DNA of 64,000 bases, from assembly GCA_029549985.1 (NCBI GenBank), contig JAKPIB010000047.1, positions 16,750 to 80,749 of the forward strand, given 5' to 3'. The position numbers were made by a program, and so were the translations under genes. The DNA comes from Bacillota bacterium. GTDB lineage: Bacteria > Bacillota > Clostridia > Caldicoprobacterales > DTU083. The notes beneath the pieces are model-generated. The model did not search any database and had not been told where the DNA came from. It worked only from the letters and a program-made list of their open reading frames with translations. Position 1 is the first letter of the stretch; the number at the start of each line of letters is the position of its first letter. This document shows, piece after piece, positions 51,379 through 60,357 of this stretch.

Positions 51379-52515
51379 ATGACCTCGCGGGAGCGTTTGC
51401 AGTGTGTATTGAAGGGCGGCATACCTGACCATGTGCCCGTAGCTCCGGATACCTCCAACATGATCCCCGCCAGGCTGACCGGCAAGCCCTTCTGGGATCT
51501 GTACCTATACCAGGGTCCTCCCATATGGAAGGCCTATATCGACTGTGTCAGGCATTTCGGATTTGACTCCCTGATGGACGGCTATGTACAGATCCTCTTC
51601 GATGAGCTTGGCGAGATCGATCATGAATGGACCGAAGCAATAGTATACAGATCACCCGACAGGATCATAACCCAGAAGTACAGGTCCGTGGGCAGTAAAA
51701 GAGAATGGGCCGGGACGGTCACAGTCTACTACAGGGACAATCCACCTACGGAGGGCTTGAGCCCCAATGCTGTCGGGCTGCCGATGACACCCGACAAGTG
51801 GGAGCCGGTCATCGGCCGCAGGGAGTGGCCCCAGGGCGAAGAACTGCTTAAGCTCGTAAAGTCCGAGCTCGGGGACCATGGCCTGGTCGGCGTTTGGTGC
51901 GGCACCAGCAAGCTTATAAATTCAGAAGCAGAAATCTATGACTATTTTGATAATCCCCACATATACATTGAAAAAAGAGACCGCCTGCTGGATCACTTCA
52001 AGCGCAGGTTTGAAAAGCTCATGTCCCTTGAATGCAAGCCTGACTTCATCTGTACCGGGGGCTCCGGCACCCTGATCCATCAGACACCTGAAATGTTCCG
52101 TCTCCTTGCCCTGCCCATCGTCAGGGAAATCACCGCCCTTGGCAGGAAATATGATATCCCTACCCATATACATTCCTGCGGGCCGGAGAAGGAGCTTGTG
52201 AAAATTGCCGCAGAGGAAACGGACCTGACTGTAATAGACCCCCTTGAGACTCCGCCCATGGGGGACTGTGACCTTCGTGAACTCAAAAGGCTATATGGAA
52301 GCAGGCTCGTTCTGAAGGGCAACCTCCATACCACCAAGGTGATGCTCAAAGGCAGCGTCAGGGATGTTGTTGAGTCATGCAAACGCGCCATTGATGATGC
52401 AGCAGAAGGCGGGCGCTTCATCCTCTCCACAGGCGACCAGTGCGGCAGGGATACACCCGATGAAAATATATTTGCAATGATCGAAACAGCCAAAACATAC
52501 GGCAAATATCAATGA
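51379..52515 (+). CDS. Uroporphyrinogen decarboxylase-fold protein (MtaA/CmuA-like)
   Basis: A 378-aa protein. The family pattern starts TSRERLQCVLKGGIPDHVPV. The zinc-site HIHSCG (His-x-Cys) and GNLHTTKVMLKGSVRDVVES are seen, as in corrinoid-methyltransferase relatives such as MtaA rather than in haem-pathway HemE. It probably transfers methyl groups to or from a corrinoid or thiol; no corrinoid protein gene is adjacent, so the substrate is not known. The start is 51379 (SD GAGGGTGG 6 nt away) or 51373. Monocistronic. Confidence 0.8.
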   Translation: MTSRERLQCVLKGGIPDHVPVAPDTSNMIPARLTGKPFWDLYLYQGPPIWKAYIDCVRHFGFDSLMDGYVQILFDELGEIDHEWTEAIVYRSPDRIITQKYRSVGSKREWAGTVTVYYRDNPPTEGLSPNAVGLPMTPDKWEPVIGRREWPQGEELLKLVKSELGDHGLVGVWCGTSKLINSEAEIYDYFDNPHIYIEKRDRLLDHFKRRFEKLMSLECKPDFICTGGSGTLIHQTPEMFRLLALPIVREITALGRKYDIPTHIHSCGPEKELVKIAAEETDLTVIDPLETPPMGDCDLRELKRLYGSRLVLKGNLHTTKVMLKGSVRDVVESCKRAIDDAAEGGRFILSTGDQCGRDTPDENIFAMIETAKTYGKYQ

Positions 52516-52629
52516 ATCATATGGAAAAACCGCCTGATTTTACGAACAGGTGTTACGTCCGCGCCTTGGCAGGCCATCGGCCTGAATAGCCTGATAAGCA
52601 TGTGTATCAAGTTATGGGAGTTGATATCT

Positions 52630-53568
52630 ATGTTGTCAAAAGAGATGTTTGAGAAGACACGAAGCTGGATGTACCGCAACGCAAGGCCCTTGGACCTGGC
52701 CAGATGGCAGTACCATTTCGAAGGCGGCAGCCGGGATAGGGTGTTGGAAGCCCTGTCAGCCTACCAGAATGCCGACGGAGGTTTCGGCCATGCCCTTGAG
52801 CCGGACTCCTGGAACCCCAATTCATCCCCTATCCAGACATGGGCGGCGACAGAGATCCTCAGGGAGATCAGCTTCACCGACCGGGATCACCCCATCATAA
52901 AAGGTATCCTTTTGTACTTAGGCAGCGGGGCGGATTTTGACGGGCAGGTATGGAACTGCGTGGTAAAGTCCAATAACGAATATCCCCATGCCCCCTGGTG
53001 GCATGCAGACAAGAATGGCAGCCAACACGACAAGTACAATCCTACGGCCTGCCTGGCAGGCTTTGTGCTGTACTTCTCGGACCCGGATTCGGATCTCCAT
53101 ATAAAATGCAAACGCATATCCTCTGTTCTCGCCGAGAGCTATGTAAACGGTGAACTTTTGGACGATATGCATGCCGTCAGCTGCTTGATCAGGCTGATGG
53201 AATACAGCTACAACTCGGGTATAACGAGCCTGTTTTATTCTCATATCCTGAGGCACAAGCTGATCAAGCAGGTCAAAGCGCTTATAACGACGGATACAGA
53301 CCTTTGGAAAACCAGCTATGTATGCAAACCCTCACAATTTATCAACTCCCGGGACAGCATATTCTACCCGGACAACAAGGATATAGCCGAACAGGAGGCT
53401 GATTTCATCATAAGCTCCATAAGCCCGGAAGGGATATGGGATGTGACCTGGAGCTGGAGCGACTATCCCGATGCATGGGCGATCAGCAGGAACTGGTGGA
53501 AGGGGCATATAGCGGTCAATAATATGCTGTATCTGAAGAACTTTGGAAGGCTGGCTGATATTGTGTAG
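52630..53568 (+). CDS. Alpha-toroid (prenyltransferase/squalene-cyclase-like) hypothetical protein
   Basis: A 312-aa protein; start at 52630 after GGGAG. The N-terminal half has LSAYQNADGGFGHALEPDSW, a QNxDGGFG repeat typical of alpha/alpha toroid folds (terpene cyclases, protein prenyltransferases). Later helices (YNPTACLAGFVLYFSD; AWAISRNWWKGHIAVNNMLY) are Trp-rich. The DxDD or Cys-zinc catalytic motifs are not seen, so enzymatic activity is unproven. No signal peptide. Followed by a palindromic repeat element; function unknown. Confidence 0.7.
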   Translation: MLSKEMFEKTRSWMYRNARPLDLARWQYHFEGGSRDRVLEALSAYQNADGGFGHALEPDSWNPNSSPIQTWAATEILREISFTDRDHPIIKGILLYLGSGADFDGQVWNCVVKSNNEYPHAPWWHADKNGSQHDKYNPTACLAGFVLYFSDPDSDLHIKCKRISSVLAESYVNGELLDDMHAVSCLIRLMEYSYNSGITSLFYSHILRHKLIKQVKALITTDTDLWKTSYVCKPSQFINSRDSIFYPDNKDIAEQEADFIISSISPEGIWDVTWSWSDYPDAWAISRNWWKGHIAVNNMLYLKNFGRLADIV

Positions 53569-53600
53569 GCTACTTATAGCTGAGTGCCAATATAGTGGCG

Positions 53601-53768
53601 GCAAGTTTGTTATATTCCGGAATTAACGTTTCAAAAGCAAGAGCCTGTAAAACTCGCTCCAGTGCGCCTCAAACTCGCATTCGCTCGAACAATGAGGCGC
53701 ATTTTCTTTCGCTTCGTTAACAGGCTCTAGGCTTTTTTCACTAGATTCCTACCATATAACAAACTTGC
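53601..53768. mobile_element. 168-bp palindromic MITE-like element (or large structured RNA)
   Basis: Perfect 15-bp terminal inverted repeats (gcaagtttgttatat at 53601-53615; reverse complement at 53754-53768) bracket two nested inverted pairs: AGAGCCTGT/ACAGGCTCT (53640-53648, 53720-53728) and TGCGCCTCA/TGAGGCGCA (53663-53671, 53693-53701). The inner part is followed by a T-run (ttttttc at 53733), so part could also act as a terminator. No coding frame or clear target-site duplication is visible. A partial copy of the terminal repeat (acaaacttg) occurs again near 53817. Confidence 0.7.
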
Positions 53769-53867
53769 ACATATAAGATGCTATTCAGCAAAACACTCAT
53801 GTTCCATTATATAGAACAAACTTGACAGTACTGCATTAAGACCGCTATATGAGTACCTATACCAACT

Positions 53868-54764
53868 TTAATATGCCAAGCTGCTTTTTTGATTCAATTT
53901 CTCCGGCGCATTATGACATAGCTGCTCAGCAAGCTTGCCCAGGCCTTCCTCGAAGTTTACCCCGTATCTTACGTCAGTGCCTGCCTTTTTTGTCCTTTCG
54001 ATGCTGCCTACGGTGAAATCCACCGCCACCCTTATGGCATCCGCAAGGCTGAAGCCCTTTACCAGGGCGGCTACGAGGGCGCTGCCGAATACGTCTCCCG
54101 TGCCGTGGTAGAAGCCATCGATCCTATGGGAAAAGGCATATGATATTTCAGCGCTGTCAGCGTCATAGGCAGCGGCACCAAGCTCAAGGTCATCAAAGTG
54201 GACCCCGGTCAGCACGACCCTGGGCGCGATTTGCGACAGGTCCTTGAGCAGGCTTTCTATATACTCCCTGGTGTATGGGCCTTCCATATAGGGCTTTTCA
54301 AGCAGGAGGACTGCCTCGGTTATATTGGGGACGATAATGTCCGCCTGCTCAGCCAGCTTCCTCATTTTCGCCGGGAAATCCCTTGTAAAGGACTTATACA
54401 GCTGTCCGTGGTCGGCCATTACAGGATCGACTACTATCAGGTTGTCCTCCGTCCTGAACATGCCAAATACTTCACACAAGATCTCAAGCTGCCTGACTGA
54501 GCCGACATAGCCCGTATATATGGCGTCAAACTCTATCCCAAGGCTCCTCCAGTGCCTGGCTATGGGCAGGATCTCATCAGTGAAATCCCGAAACGTATAT
54601 CCGGTGAAACCCCCCGTATGGGTGGATAGAACTGCAGTCGGTATAACACAGGTCTCGATGCCGGCTGCTGAGATTATAGGCAGGGCAACTGTAAGGGAAC
54701 ATCTGCCGAACCCTGATATGTCATGTATTGCTGCAACTCTTTTCTGTCTTTCCACGTTATGCAC
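53868..54764 (-). CDS. pdxY: Pyridoxal/pyridoxamine kinase
   Basis: A 298-aa (or 295-aa, starting at a GTG at 54755) ribokinase-fold enzyme: VAAIHDISGFGRCSLTVALP at the start, VDPVMADHGQLY, TNLI-type loop NITEAVLLLE, and the anion-hole and catalytic GTGDVFGSALV. It phosphorylates pyridoxal, pyridoxamine or pyridoxine with ATP in the vitamin B6 salvage pathway. Monocistronic; the ribosome site is weak for the first GTG (54764) and better for the one at 54755. Confidence 0.88.
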   Translation of the reverse strand: MHNVERQKRVAAIHDISGFGRCSLTVALPIISAAGIETCVIPTAVLSTHTGGFTGYTFRDFTDEILPIARHWRSLGIEFDAIYTGYVGSVRQLEILCEVFGMFRTEDNLIVVDPVMADHGQLYKSFTRDFPAKMRKLAEQADIIVPNITEAVLLLEKPYMEGPYTREYIESLLKDLSQIAPRVVLTGVHFDDLELGAAAYDADSAEISYAFSHRIDGFYHGTGDVFGSALVAALVKGFSLADAIRVAVDFTVGSIERTKKAGTDVRYGVNFEEGLGKLAEQLCHNAPEKLNQKSSLAY

Positions 54765-54867
54765 TCCCCAGGCCAGATACTTTTCAGAGTATTATACCAG
54801 CAGCCCCGTGCAAAATCAAAGGGCTGTATACGCGTGAAATGGTATAGAAAACGGATCTGCGCCTTGT

Positions 54868-55392
54868 TCAAAGCTTTTTGCGGTAGATTTCCGTATATGT
54901 AAGTTTTCCTTGTATATGCTCCGACTTCATAAGGCTGATGGCAGATACGCCTGTCGCGAATGGATCCCCCAGCAGGCTGGACCGATCTACCTCCCGCTCC
55001 GGGACCACCCTCCTGGCCAGGGTGACATGGGGCTTGAACTGCCTGTCTTGAAGGTTGAAACCCTGGGCTGTGAGCTTGTCTGAAAGATCATGATGCAGCT
55101 TCTCAAGCACGACGTTTCTTTTAAGCCCGATCCACCAAATGTCTCCACCATCCCTGCGGAAGCAGCCTGTATGGTCAAAGGTGAGCTCCGTAGGTGCGCC
55201 TGCGGTATCATCCATGGCCTGCCTTATAGATGCCACCTGGTTCGGATGGACTTCACCTATGAACACAAGAGTCAGGTGAAAATTGTCCGTATGAGTAAAG
55301 CTTCCCCTGCTGACGGCCCTCAGCCGGTCCTGGACAGCCTTTATCCTTTCCTTTGTCTCATCATCGAAATTCACTGCTATAAACAGACGCAT
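54868..55392 (-). CDS. thpR: RNA 2',3'-cyclic phosphodiesterase (2'-5' RNA ligase family)
   Basis: A 174-aa protein of the 2H phosphoesterase family. Both HxTx motifs are present: HLTLVFIGE near residue 39 and HVTLARR near residue 122. MRLFIAVNFDD is the usual start, hence 55392 rather than 55404. It opens 2',3'-cyclic phosphates on RNA ends. Divergent from the peptidase gene. Confidence 0.9.
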   Translation of the reverse strand: MRLFIAVNFDDETKERIKAVQDRLRAVSRGSFTHTDNFHLTLVFIGEVHPNQVASIRQAMDDTAGAPTELTFDHTGCFRRDGGDIWWIGLKRNVVLEKLHHDLSDKLTAQGFNLQDRQFKPHVTLARRVVPEREVDRSSLLGDPFATGVSAISLMKSEHIQGKLTYTEIYRKKL

Positions 55393-55513
55393 TTTTTCCA
55401 TCACCCGTTACTATCGAAATACCGGCCCTGCACCGCCATATCTTCCCACACTGGCTCCATGGCCTGCTTTGTGGTAATATACACTTGTATCATCTATGCT
55501 GGAAGGACAGGCT

Positions 55514-56041
55514 ATGAAATATACATACAGGCTGATCAGATCAAAACGAAAGACCCTTTCGCTTGAAATATCAAAAGACCTTGAGATAATAGTCAGGGCG
55601 CCCTTGAAACTGTCGAAAGCGATCATCGACGATTTTGTCATAAAGCACGAGGCATGGATCGAAAAGCACCTAGAAATATGCGCAAGGCGCCGTGCTGAAG
55701 GAATCAGCTCTCCGCTGACTGAGGAGCAGAAGGCCGACCTTGAGCGGAAAGCCCAAAGGGTGATACCTGAAAGGGTCAGGTATTACAGCACCTTGATGGG
55801 CCTTACTCCGGCAGGCATAAAAATCACTTCTGCCGAAAAGCGTTTTGGCAGCTGCAGCGGCAAAAACAGGCTGTGCTTTTCATACAGGCTGATGCTGTAC
55901 CCGGATGAGGCCATAGATTATGTAGTAGTCCACGAGCTGGCCCATATAAAGCACCATGACCACAGCAAGGCATTTTACGAGCTCATTGAAAAATACATGC
56001 CAGATCACAGGTCAAGGGCTGCCTTACTCAAACACAGGTAG
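55514..56041 (+). CDS. YgjP-like metallopeptidase (DUF45)
   Basis: A 175-aa protein from ATG 55514 (M of MKYTYRLIRSKRKTLSL). It has the zinc motif HELAHIKHHDHSKAFY (HExxH plus a downstream His) and the family RFGSCSGKNRLCFSYRLMLYP block. The DUF45/YgjP family is cytoplasmic and its substrate is not established. The stop lies immediately next to the convergent permease stop (one-base gap). Confidence 0.9.
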   Translation: MKYTYRLIRSKRKTLSLEISKDLEIIVRAPLKLSKAIIDDFVIKHEAWIEKHLEICARRRAEGISSPLTEEQKADLERKAQRVIPERVRYYSTLMGLTPAGIKITSAEKRFGSCSGKNRLCFSYRLMLYPDEAIDYVVVHELAHIKHHDHSKAFYELIEKYMPDHRSRAALLKHR

Positions 56042-56842
56042 CTACAGGGGCAGTCGTTTCCTTTTGAAGATGAGCACACCGGCGATGAACAGTACCGCAA
56101 TGATCCCTGTATATACGAGATCCAAGCCCAGCACATTGCTCCCTTCGACCACCTTGACAGGATCATACCAGCCGTAGATCGAAAGGTCCTTTAATATCTT
56201 TACCTGGTCTGACGTGTTGCCCAGCATGGTCATCAGGAGGAAGGCTATGGGCACACCGGACCCAAATCCAAGGGACAGCCTGGTCTCATTGAACAGGCAG
56301 GAGAAGAAGAAGGCAGTCATCATGACCGCAATGTTGGCCAGCATCGTAGTGACATTGAGCTTCAAATAAGCATATATGTCAAGCAGGCCGGGGAACATGG
56401 CCTCACACATCGCAACCCCTGTCCCGAAGAGCGCAGCTGACAATATGGCAAGGGACAATAGCGCATACAGGCCCTGGGTGATTATGATTTTGGCCCTGGA
56501 GTTCGGGGTAGAGAGCAGGTAAGCCATCGAGCCGTTGTCCACCGCTTTTGCAACCAGCCTGTTGGCAAGTATGATGCTGTATACCATAGGAAGCGAGGTC
56601 ATCAAAAGCCCGTACAGCCAGCTTGCCAGATAAGTGGTCATATTCGTAATAGCGGTAGTAAGTCCGAAGGCCTTCAGCATATCCTCTGGTACTGCATCGA
56701 GCATGGAGATCAGCTGAGCTATGTCATCGGGGTTGAACATGGATATGATAACAGCGGCATACATAAACAAGACGCCAAAGAAGATAAAAAGCAGGAGCCA
56801 GTTCTTTTTTAGTGTAGCCTTGAACAATGCAAAGGACATCAT
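56042..56842 (-). CDS. ABC-2 type transporter permease
   Basis: A 266-aa membrane protein with six spans; SMAYLLSTPNSRAKIIITQG is a typical ABC-2 cytoplasmic motif. The ATG at 56842 overlaps the ATPase gene stop (ATGATG), so translation is coupled. With the ATPase it forms a complete exporter; substrate (drug, peptide or lipid) unknown. Confidence 0.88.
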   Translation of the reverse strand: MMSFALFKATLKKNWLLLFIFFGVLFMYAAVIISMFNPDDIAQLISMLDAVPEDMLKAFGLTTAITNMTTYLASWLYGLLMTSLPMVYSIILANRLVAKAVDNGSMAYLLSTPNSRAKIIITQGLYALLSLAILSAALFGTGVAMCEAMFPGLLDIYAYLKLNVTTMLANIAVMMTAFFFSCLFNETRLSLGFGSGVPIAFLLMTMLGNTSDQVKILKDLSIYGWYDPVKVVEGSNVLGLDLVYTGIIAVLFIAGVLIFKRKRLPL

Positions 56843-57729
56843 CTCTCCCCCTCCCTGCTGTAGAACTGCATGAACACTTCTTCAAGGGTTTGGCTCTTTA
56901 CATCGAGATCCATAATAGTGAACCCGGATATGGTTTTTATAAAGCGGTCTGCATCCTGTGCGATTATGAAGACTTCAACGGCATCTTCTGTCACGATGCC
57001 TGCTTCAAAGCCTGCAGCCTGCAGTGCCTGCACCATAGCCCCAGCCTCTTTTGTCCTTATAACATAGCCCTTGCGCTGGGAAGCCTTCAGGGTCTGTACA
57101 TCGGAATGGACTACGATGCGCCCCTCCTTGATGATCAGGACATTGTCGCAGGTCTTCTCGACCTCTTCGAATATATGGCTGGACATAAGAATGGTTTTGC
57201 CCCTCTGCTTTTCAGACAGCACCAGATCTACAAAGCGGTTTTGCATCAGCGGGTCCAGGCCGCTTGTAGGCTCATCGAGCACAAGGACCTGGGGGTCATG
57301 CATGAAGGCGGCCACTATACCGAGCTTTTGCTTCATGCCTTTGGAAAACCTCTTGATTTTCCCTTTAGGATCGAGTTCAAACATCTCCAGCAGCCGGTTT
57401 TGCAGCTTCGTATCCTTTGTGCCCCGCATGTCATGCATAAGCTTTAGGAACTCATCCCCGCTCATGCCGTCCGGGAAAGCGATCTCACCGGGTATGTAAC
57501 CAAGAAACCTTTGGATCTCCGTAGCCTTGGACCAGCAGTCAAGCCCGTTTATGGATGCAGTGCCCCTGTCCGGATACATAAAGCCCATCAGTGCCCTTAT
57601 GGTAGTGGTCTTGCCTGCCCCGTTCGGGCCCAGGTAGCCCATGATCTCGCCCTGTCTGACCGTAAAGCTAACATCGAAGATACCTTTGCCGCTCGGGTAG
57701 GTCAATGTAAGGTCCTTAACTTCTATCAC
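56839..57729 (-). CDS. ABC-2 type transporter ATP-binding protein
   Basis: A 296-aa ATPase with GTG start at 57729 (GGGGGAAG upstream). Walker A GPNGAGKTTTIR, signature FSKGMKQKLGIVAAFM, Walker B VLVLDEPTSGLDP, and H-loop MSSHIFEEVEKT. The C-terminal ~70 residues are the CcmA/NatA-type extension. First gene of a two-gene operon with the permease. Confidence 0.92.
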   Translation of the reverse strand: MIEVKDLTLTYPSGKGIFDVSFTVRQGEIMGYLGPNGAGKTTTIRALMGFMYPDRGTASINGLDCWSKATEIQRFLGYIPGEIAFPDGMSGDEFLKLMHDMRGTKDTKLQNRLLEMFELDPKGKIKRFSKGMKQKLGIVAAFMHDPQVLVLDEPTSGLDPLMQNRFVDLVLSEKQRGKTILMSSHIFEEVEKTCDNVLIIKEGRIVVHSDVQTLKASQRKGYVIRTKEAGAMVQALQAAGFEAGIVTEDAVEVFIIAQDADRFIKTISGFTIMDLDVKSQTLEEVFMQFYSREGER

Positions 57730-57786
57730 TCGCTTCTTCCCCCTGTTATTTGACTGCTGACTCTCTACACGTTGATTGAAATGCAG

Positions 57787-58115
57787 CTAACCCTGCATAT
57801 CAGGCTTTTTGCTTTTCTTGCTGCCCTCGACCGGGATATCGAGTCCGTCCAGGATCTCTCCTTCAGACAATATCAAGGCAACGGTCAGAGTGATTATGAT
57901 GAAGGCGCCGAAGCTGCCGTAGGAGATATCCTTCAAAACCAGCCGGTCGTTATTGATAGTCAGACCATTGACGATAATGAAAAAGGATGCGGATATGAGG
58001 GCAAATAACCCATAGCTGGATAGAACCCTTCCTTCCGATACCCACATGCAAGCAAAGCATGATATGATTATGCCGTCAATGATAGCGGATAGGGCAATGA
58101 CTGCTTTCCTTCCAT
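57787..58115 (-). pseudogene. Small membrane protein gene with a -1 frameshift near its start
   Basis: An 86-codon frame from 58047 has two membrane spans but an odd start. Upstream in the same frame lie further hydrophobic codons (AVIALSAIIDGIIISCF) with no start codon. An ATG at 58115, with a GGTGAG ribosome site, opens MEGK in the neighbouring frame; adding one base after codon 4 would give MEGKAVIALSAII and join the whole frame into a three-span protein of about 110 aa. So a single-base deletion has either inactivated the gene or is a sequence error. The tail VEGSKKSKKPDM is polar. No family recognised. Confidence 0.55.
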
Positions 58116-58259
58116 TTTATTCTCACCCTATTATACTATATCCTGACCACGTTTTCAGACCTTATGACAACAGCTTTCAAAAAATGCACAATCAGTTTAT
58201 GTAAGATTTATATAATTGGATTGATATATACTATGAATCGATTCAAAGGGGAAGTGCAC

Positions 58260-58820
58260 ATGACGGATGCCGAGCTCATTGATATGCTGCAAAAAACACC
58301 TGACAGGGGCATCGAGAGGCTGATGGATGAATACATGGGCCTTGTCTGCCATGTCGTAAAGGGCAGATTGTCCGGCGTATACTCGAAGGAAGACATGGAG
58401 GATTGCGTGAGCGATGTTTTCTGCGACTTCTATTACAAGGCGGACAGTATAGACTTAAGCCTGGGGACGGTCAAGGCATACCTGTGCTCCATGGCGAGGT
58501 ATAAGGCCATAAACCTGTACAAGGCCAAGGTCAGGGAATCAGGCAGCGTGCCGATTGACAGCAAATATGCGCAGGATACCTACAGCGAGGATTTCTCTGT
58601 TGAAGATGAATATCTGACTGAAGAGCTGCGCCATGAGCTCATGCACGAGATACGCAGGCTCGGCCGGCCTGATCATGAGATCATCGTACGCAAGTTCTTT
58701 TTCAATGAGCCATCGAAAGCAATTGCCAGAAGGTTGAATATGACTGTATCTGCAGTCGATACACGGACTCATAGGGCACTTAAGAAATTAAAAGAGAGAT
58801 TGGGAGGTCTTATGAAATGA
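58260..58820 (+). CDS. ECF-type RNA polymerase sigma factor
   Basis: A 186-aa sigma-70 family protein; the ATG at 58260 follows AGGGGAAG. Region 2 spans about residues 22-90 (YMGLVCHVVKGRLSGVYSKE, DVFCDFYYKAD, LGTVKAYLCSMARYKAINLY) and region 4 about 125-180 (IIVRKFFFNEPSKAIARRLN, AVDTRTHRALKKLKE). It directs transcription of stress or cell-envelope genes when released by its partner, encoded next with a 4-bp overlap (ATGA). Confidence 0.9.
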   Translation: MTDAELIDMLQKTPDRGIERLMDEYMGLVCHVVKGRLSGVYSKEDMEDCVSDVFCDFYYKADSIDLSLGTVKAYLCSMARYKAINLYKAKVRESGSVPIDSKYAQDTYSEDFSVEDEYLTEELRHELMHEIRRLGRPDHEIIVRKFFFNEPSKAIARRLNMTVSAVDTRTHRALKKLKERLGGLMK

Positions 58821-59833
58821 AAAAATATCTCCGGGATATCATGGATGAGGCAAACTTACAGGATATTGACGTGATCATAGATAGATCGATGGGAGAGGAC
58901 GGGGCGGATGGCTTGTCTGTTGACAATATACGATCAAAGGTTTTGGACAGGACCGGAATTGGCCCCGCAGAGCCGGAACGGCACAGGAAGCATAGGAACA
59001 ACGGCTGGCAAAGGTATGTGGCGGCTGCTGCCTGCCTTGTCCTCATCGTATCTATTGGCATTGGTGCTTCACTTCTGTTGGATCTTAATGGCATGATGCC
59101 CAATGCGAACAAAGGCGAAGACGGGTTACCCGACGATCTGGACGACATAGTTTGGGGCGACCAGCCGTCATTGGGCGATGACTCATGGATCGAATGGAAT
59201 GGCCTGAACCTTTCCTACGGACTATATGATGCTATTAGGTCAAACGAGGACAAAAATGCTGTTTTTGCCGTCCAGGTAACCAAATATGGCGAACTTGGCC
59301 GGGAAAGCTTCGTTTACAAGGGTAGGACTATTGCGGAGTATCAGGCAGAAGCAAACAGGCTGGCTGAGCTTGCGTGGAAGCTGTCGGAGCTTATAAAGGC
59401 CGGCCATTGGCTGAAGTACGGCGAAGCCCTGTATACGACCGGTACTCCGGACGGTGAAAAGTGGACCAGGGAGCTATACGATGAAACTGTGCAATTTTAT
59501 GGCAAGGACCTGCTTGCGAAATATATCGTAGACGGTGAACTGCTGGAGGACAAAATAAACGAAGATATGGATGCACTCAAAAACGAGAGAGCGCTTGCCG
59601 AAGAAGCGCTTTCCGAAGCCCAAAAGGCGTACAGGTCACAAAGCGCGATCGATGACAAAAGGGAGTTTGAAAAGCAGGGCGTTCCTGTGAAAATCATCAA
59701 TGACAGGCTGTATATATTTGTTACCGAAGCCCGCCTCGCAGGGATCAAGCTGACGGATGCCTCCACTTACCTGTTCAGCCTGGGGGTCAGAAGCAGCAAT
59801 ACCGATGATGCTGCCCCGCCGCCTGTCGACTAG
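58817..59833 (+). CDS. Putative membrane anti-sigma factor
   Basis: A 338-aa protein overlapping the sigma gene by 4 bp, the usual sign of an anti-sigma partner. A soluble N-terminal part (about residues 1-68) precedes a single membrane span (AAAACLVLIVSIGIGASLLLD), then an outer domain with a coiled-coil-like Ala/Glu/Lys region (about 250-285) and an end with VKIINDRLYIFVTEARLAGI. The N-terminal segment has no ZAS zinc motif. It would hold the sigma factor at the membrane and sense an envelope signal; signal unknown. Confidence 0.75.
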   Translation: MKKYLRDIMDEANLQDIDVIIDRSMGEDGADGLSVDNIRSKVLDRTGIGPAEPERHRKHRNNGWQRYVAAAACLVLIVSIGIGASLLLDLNGMMPNANKGEDGLPDDLDDIVWGDQPSLGDDSWIEWNGLNLSYGLYDAIRSNEDKNAVFAVQVTKYGELGRESFVYKGRTIAEYQAEANRLAELAWKLSELIKAGHWLKYGEALYTTGTPDGEKWTRELYDETVQFYGKDLLAKYIVDGELLEDKINEDMDALKNERALAEEALSEAQKAYRSQSAIDDKREFEKQGVPVKIINDRLYIFVTEARLAGIKLTDASTYLFSLGVRSSNTDDAAPPPVD

Positions 59834-60015
59834 AGGGATATTATTGGTACCTTCTGGTATCACCCCTGTTGCAATAGATGTTGGCTCACCAAGCACAGCA
59901 ATGATCTCGTCAAATGTCATTCCCAGCTTTACATTGTACACTTCCCTGCCATTTTTCAATACTGATATTGCTGAAACATAAACATCATCCGCAGTGTAGT
60001 ATATAACTCCTTCTT
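59834..60015 (-). pseudogene. Remnant of a secreted-protein gene
   Basis: A frame open from 60046 to past 59834, without a start codon, encodes GVIYYTADDVYVSAISVLKN and LGMTFDEIIAVLGEPTSIAT. The GMTFDEIIAVLGEP segment looks like the G-x-T-xx-E-xx-xx-LG-x-P pattern of BamE/SmpA-like domains. After 59834 the frame becomes antisense to the anti-sigma gene. It seems to be a broken internal fragment of a larger gene. Confidence 0.4.
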
Positions 60016-60035
60016 CTTTATAATAAAAAGCAAAA

Positions 60036-60063
60036 AAGAAACATCACCCGATCGGGCGATGTT
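60036..60063 (-). terminator. Hairpin terminator
   Basis: A near-perfect palindrome aacatcacccgatcgggcgatgtt (60040-60063) is followed on the minus strand by TTTCTTTTTTGCTTTTT. It ends any transcript coming through the 60.1-60.3 kb interval. Confidence 0.75.
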
Positions 60064-60112
60064 CTGCTTTCGTAGTATCTGTATTTGCCGAGGAGAGTTA
60101 TATTAGTATCTG

Positions 60113-60277
60113 TTATATAAGAATCTTTATTGAACAGAACTGTTGAACTGCTCTTCTTCTTTTGGACGCGGCTGCGAATGCACCGAGTATGCCACCCGAT
60201 ACAAGCTGCAGAGCGAACCACTGCTTCGAGAAGATATAGCTGTTCGCATCATTATACGACAGAGGCGGGGCAAGCAT
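60113..60277 (-). CDS. Small hypothetical ORF (54 aa)
   Basis: An ATG at 60277 opens a 54-codon frame, MLAPPLSYNDANSYIFSKQW, then a weakly hydrophobic segment (ALQLVSGGILGAFAAASKRR) and a polar end. There is no good ribosome site. It could be a small membrane peptide or the tail of a decayed surface protein. The rest of the 59.83-60.36 kb interval holds no other convincing gene; I found no SRP RNA core. Confidence 0.25.
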   Translation of the reverse strand: MLAPPLSYNDANSYIFSKQWFALQLVSGGILGAFAAASKRRRAVQQFCSIKILI

Positions 60278-60326
60278 ATGAGATCGGTGTGAAATTCAAT
60301 ATTCGGCCCTTTGAAAAAGCAAAAGC

Positions 60327-60351
60327 CCGGCAAGCCTGCAAAGGCTGCCGG
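60327..60351 (-). terminator. Terminator of tRNA-Ser(CGA)
   Basis: A hairpin built on CCGGCA/TGCCGG with inner GCCT/AGGC pairing, seven nt past the tRNA end, is followed on the minus strand by GCTTTTGCTTTTTC. Confidence 0.75.
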
Positions 60352-60357
60352 ACTGTA

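Noticed and set aside
60064..60325. Possible SRP RNA near tadA and tRNA-Ser
   Set aside because: Bacillota often place SRP RNA here, but the conserved core with the GGAA tetraloop (CCGGAAGG-like) is absent on both strands.
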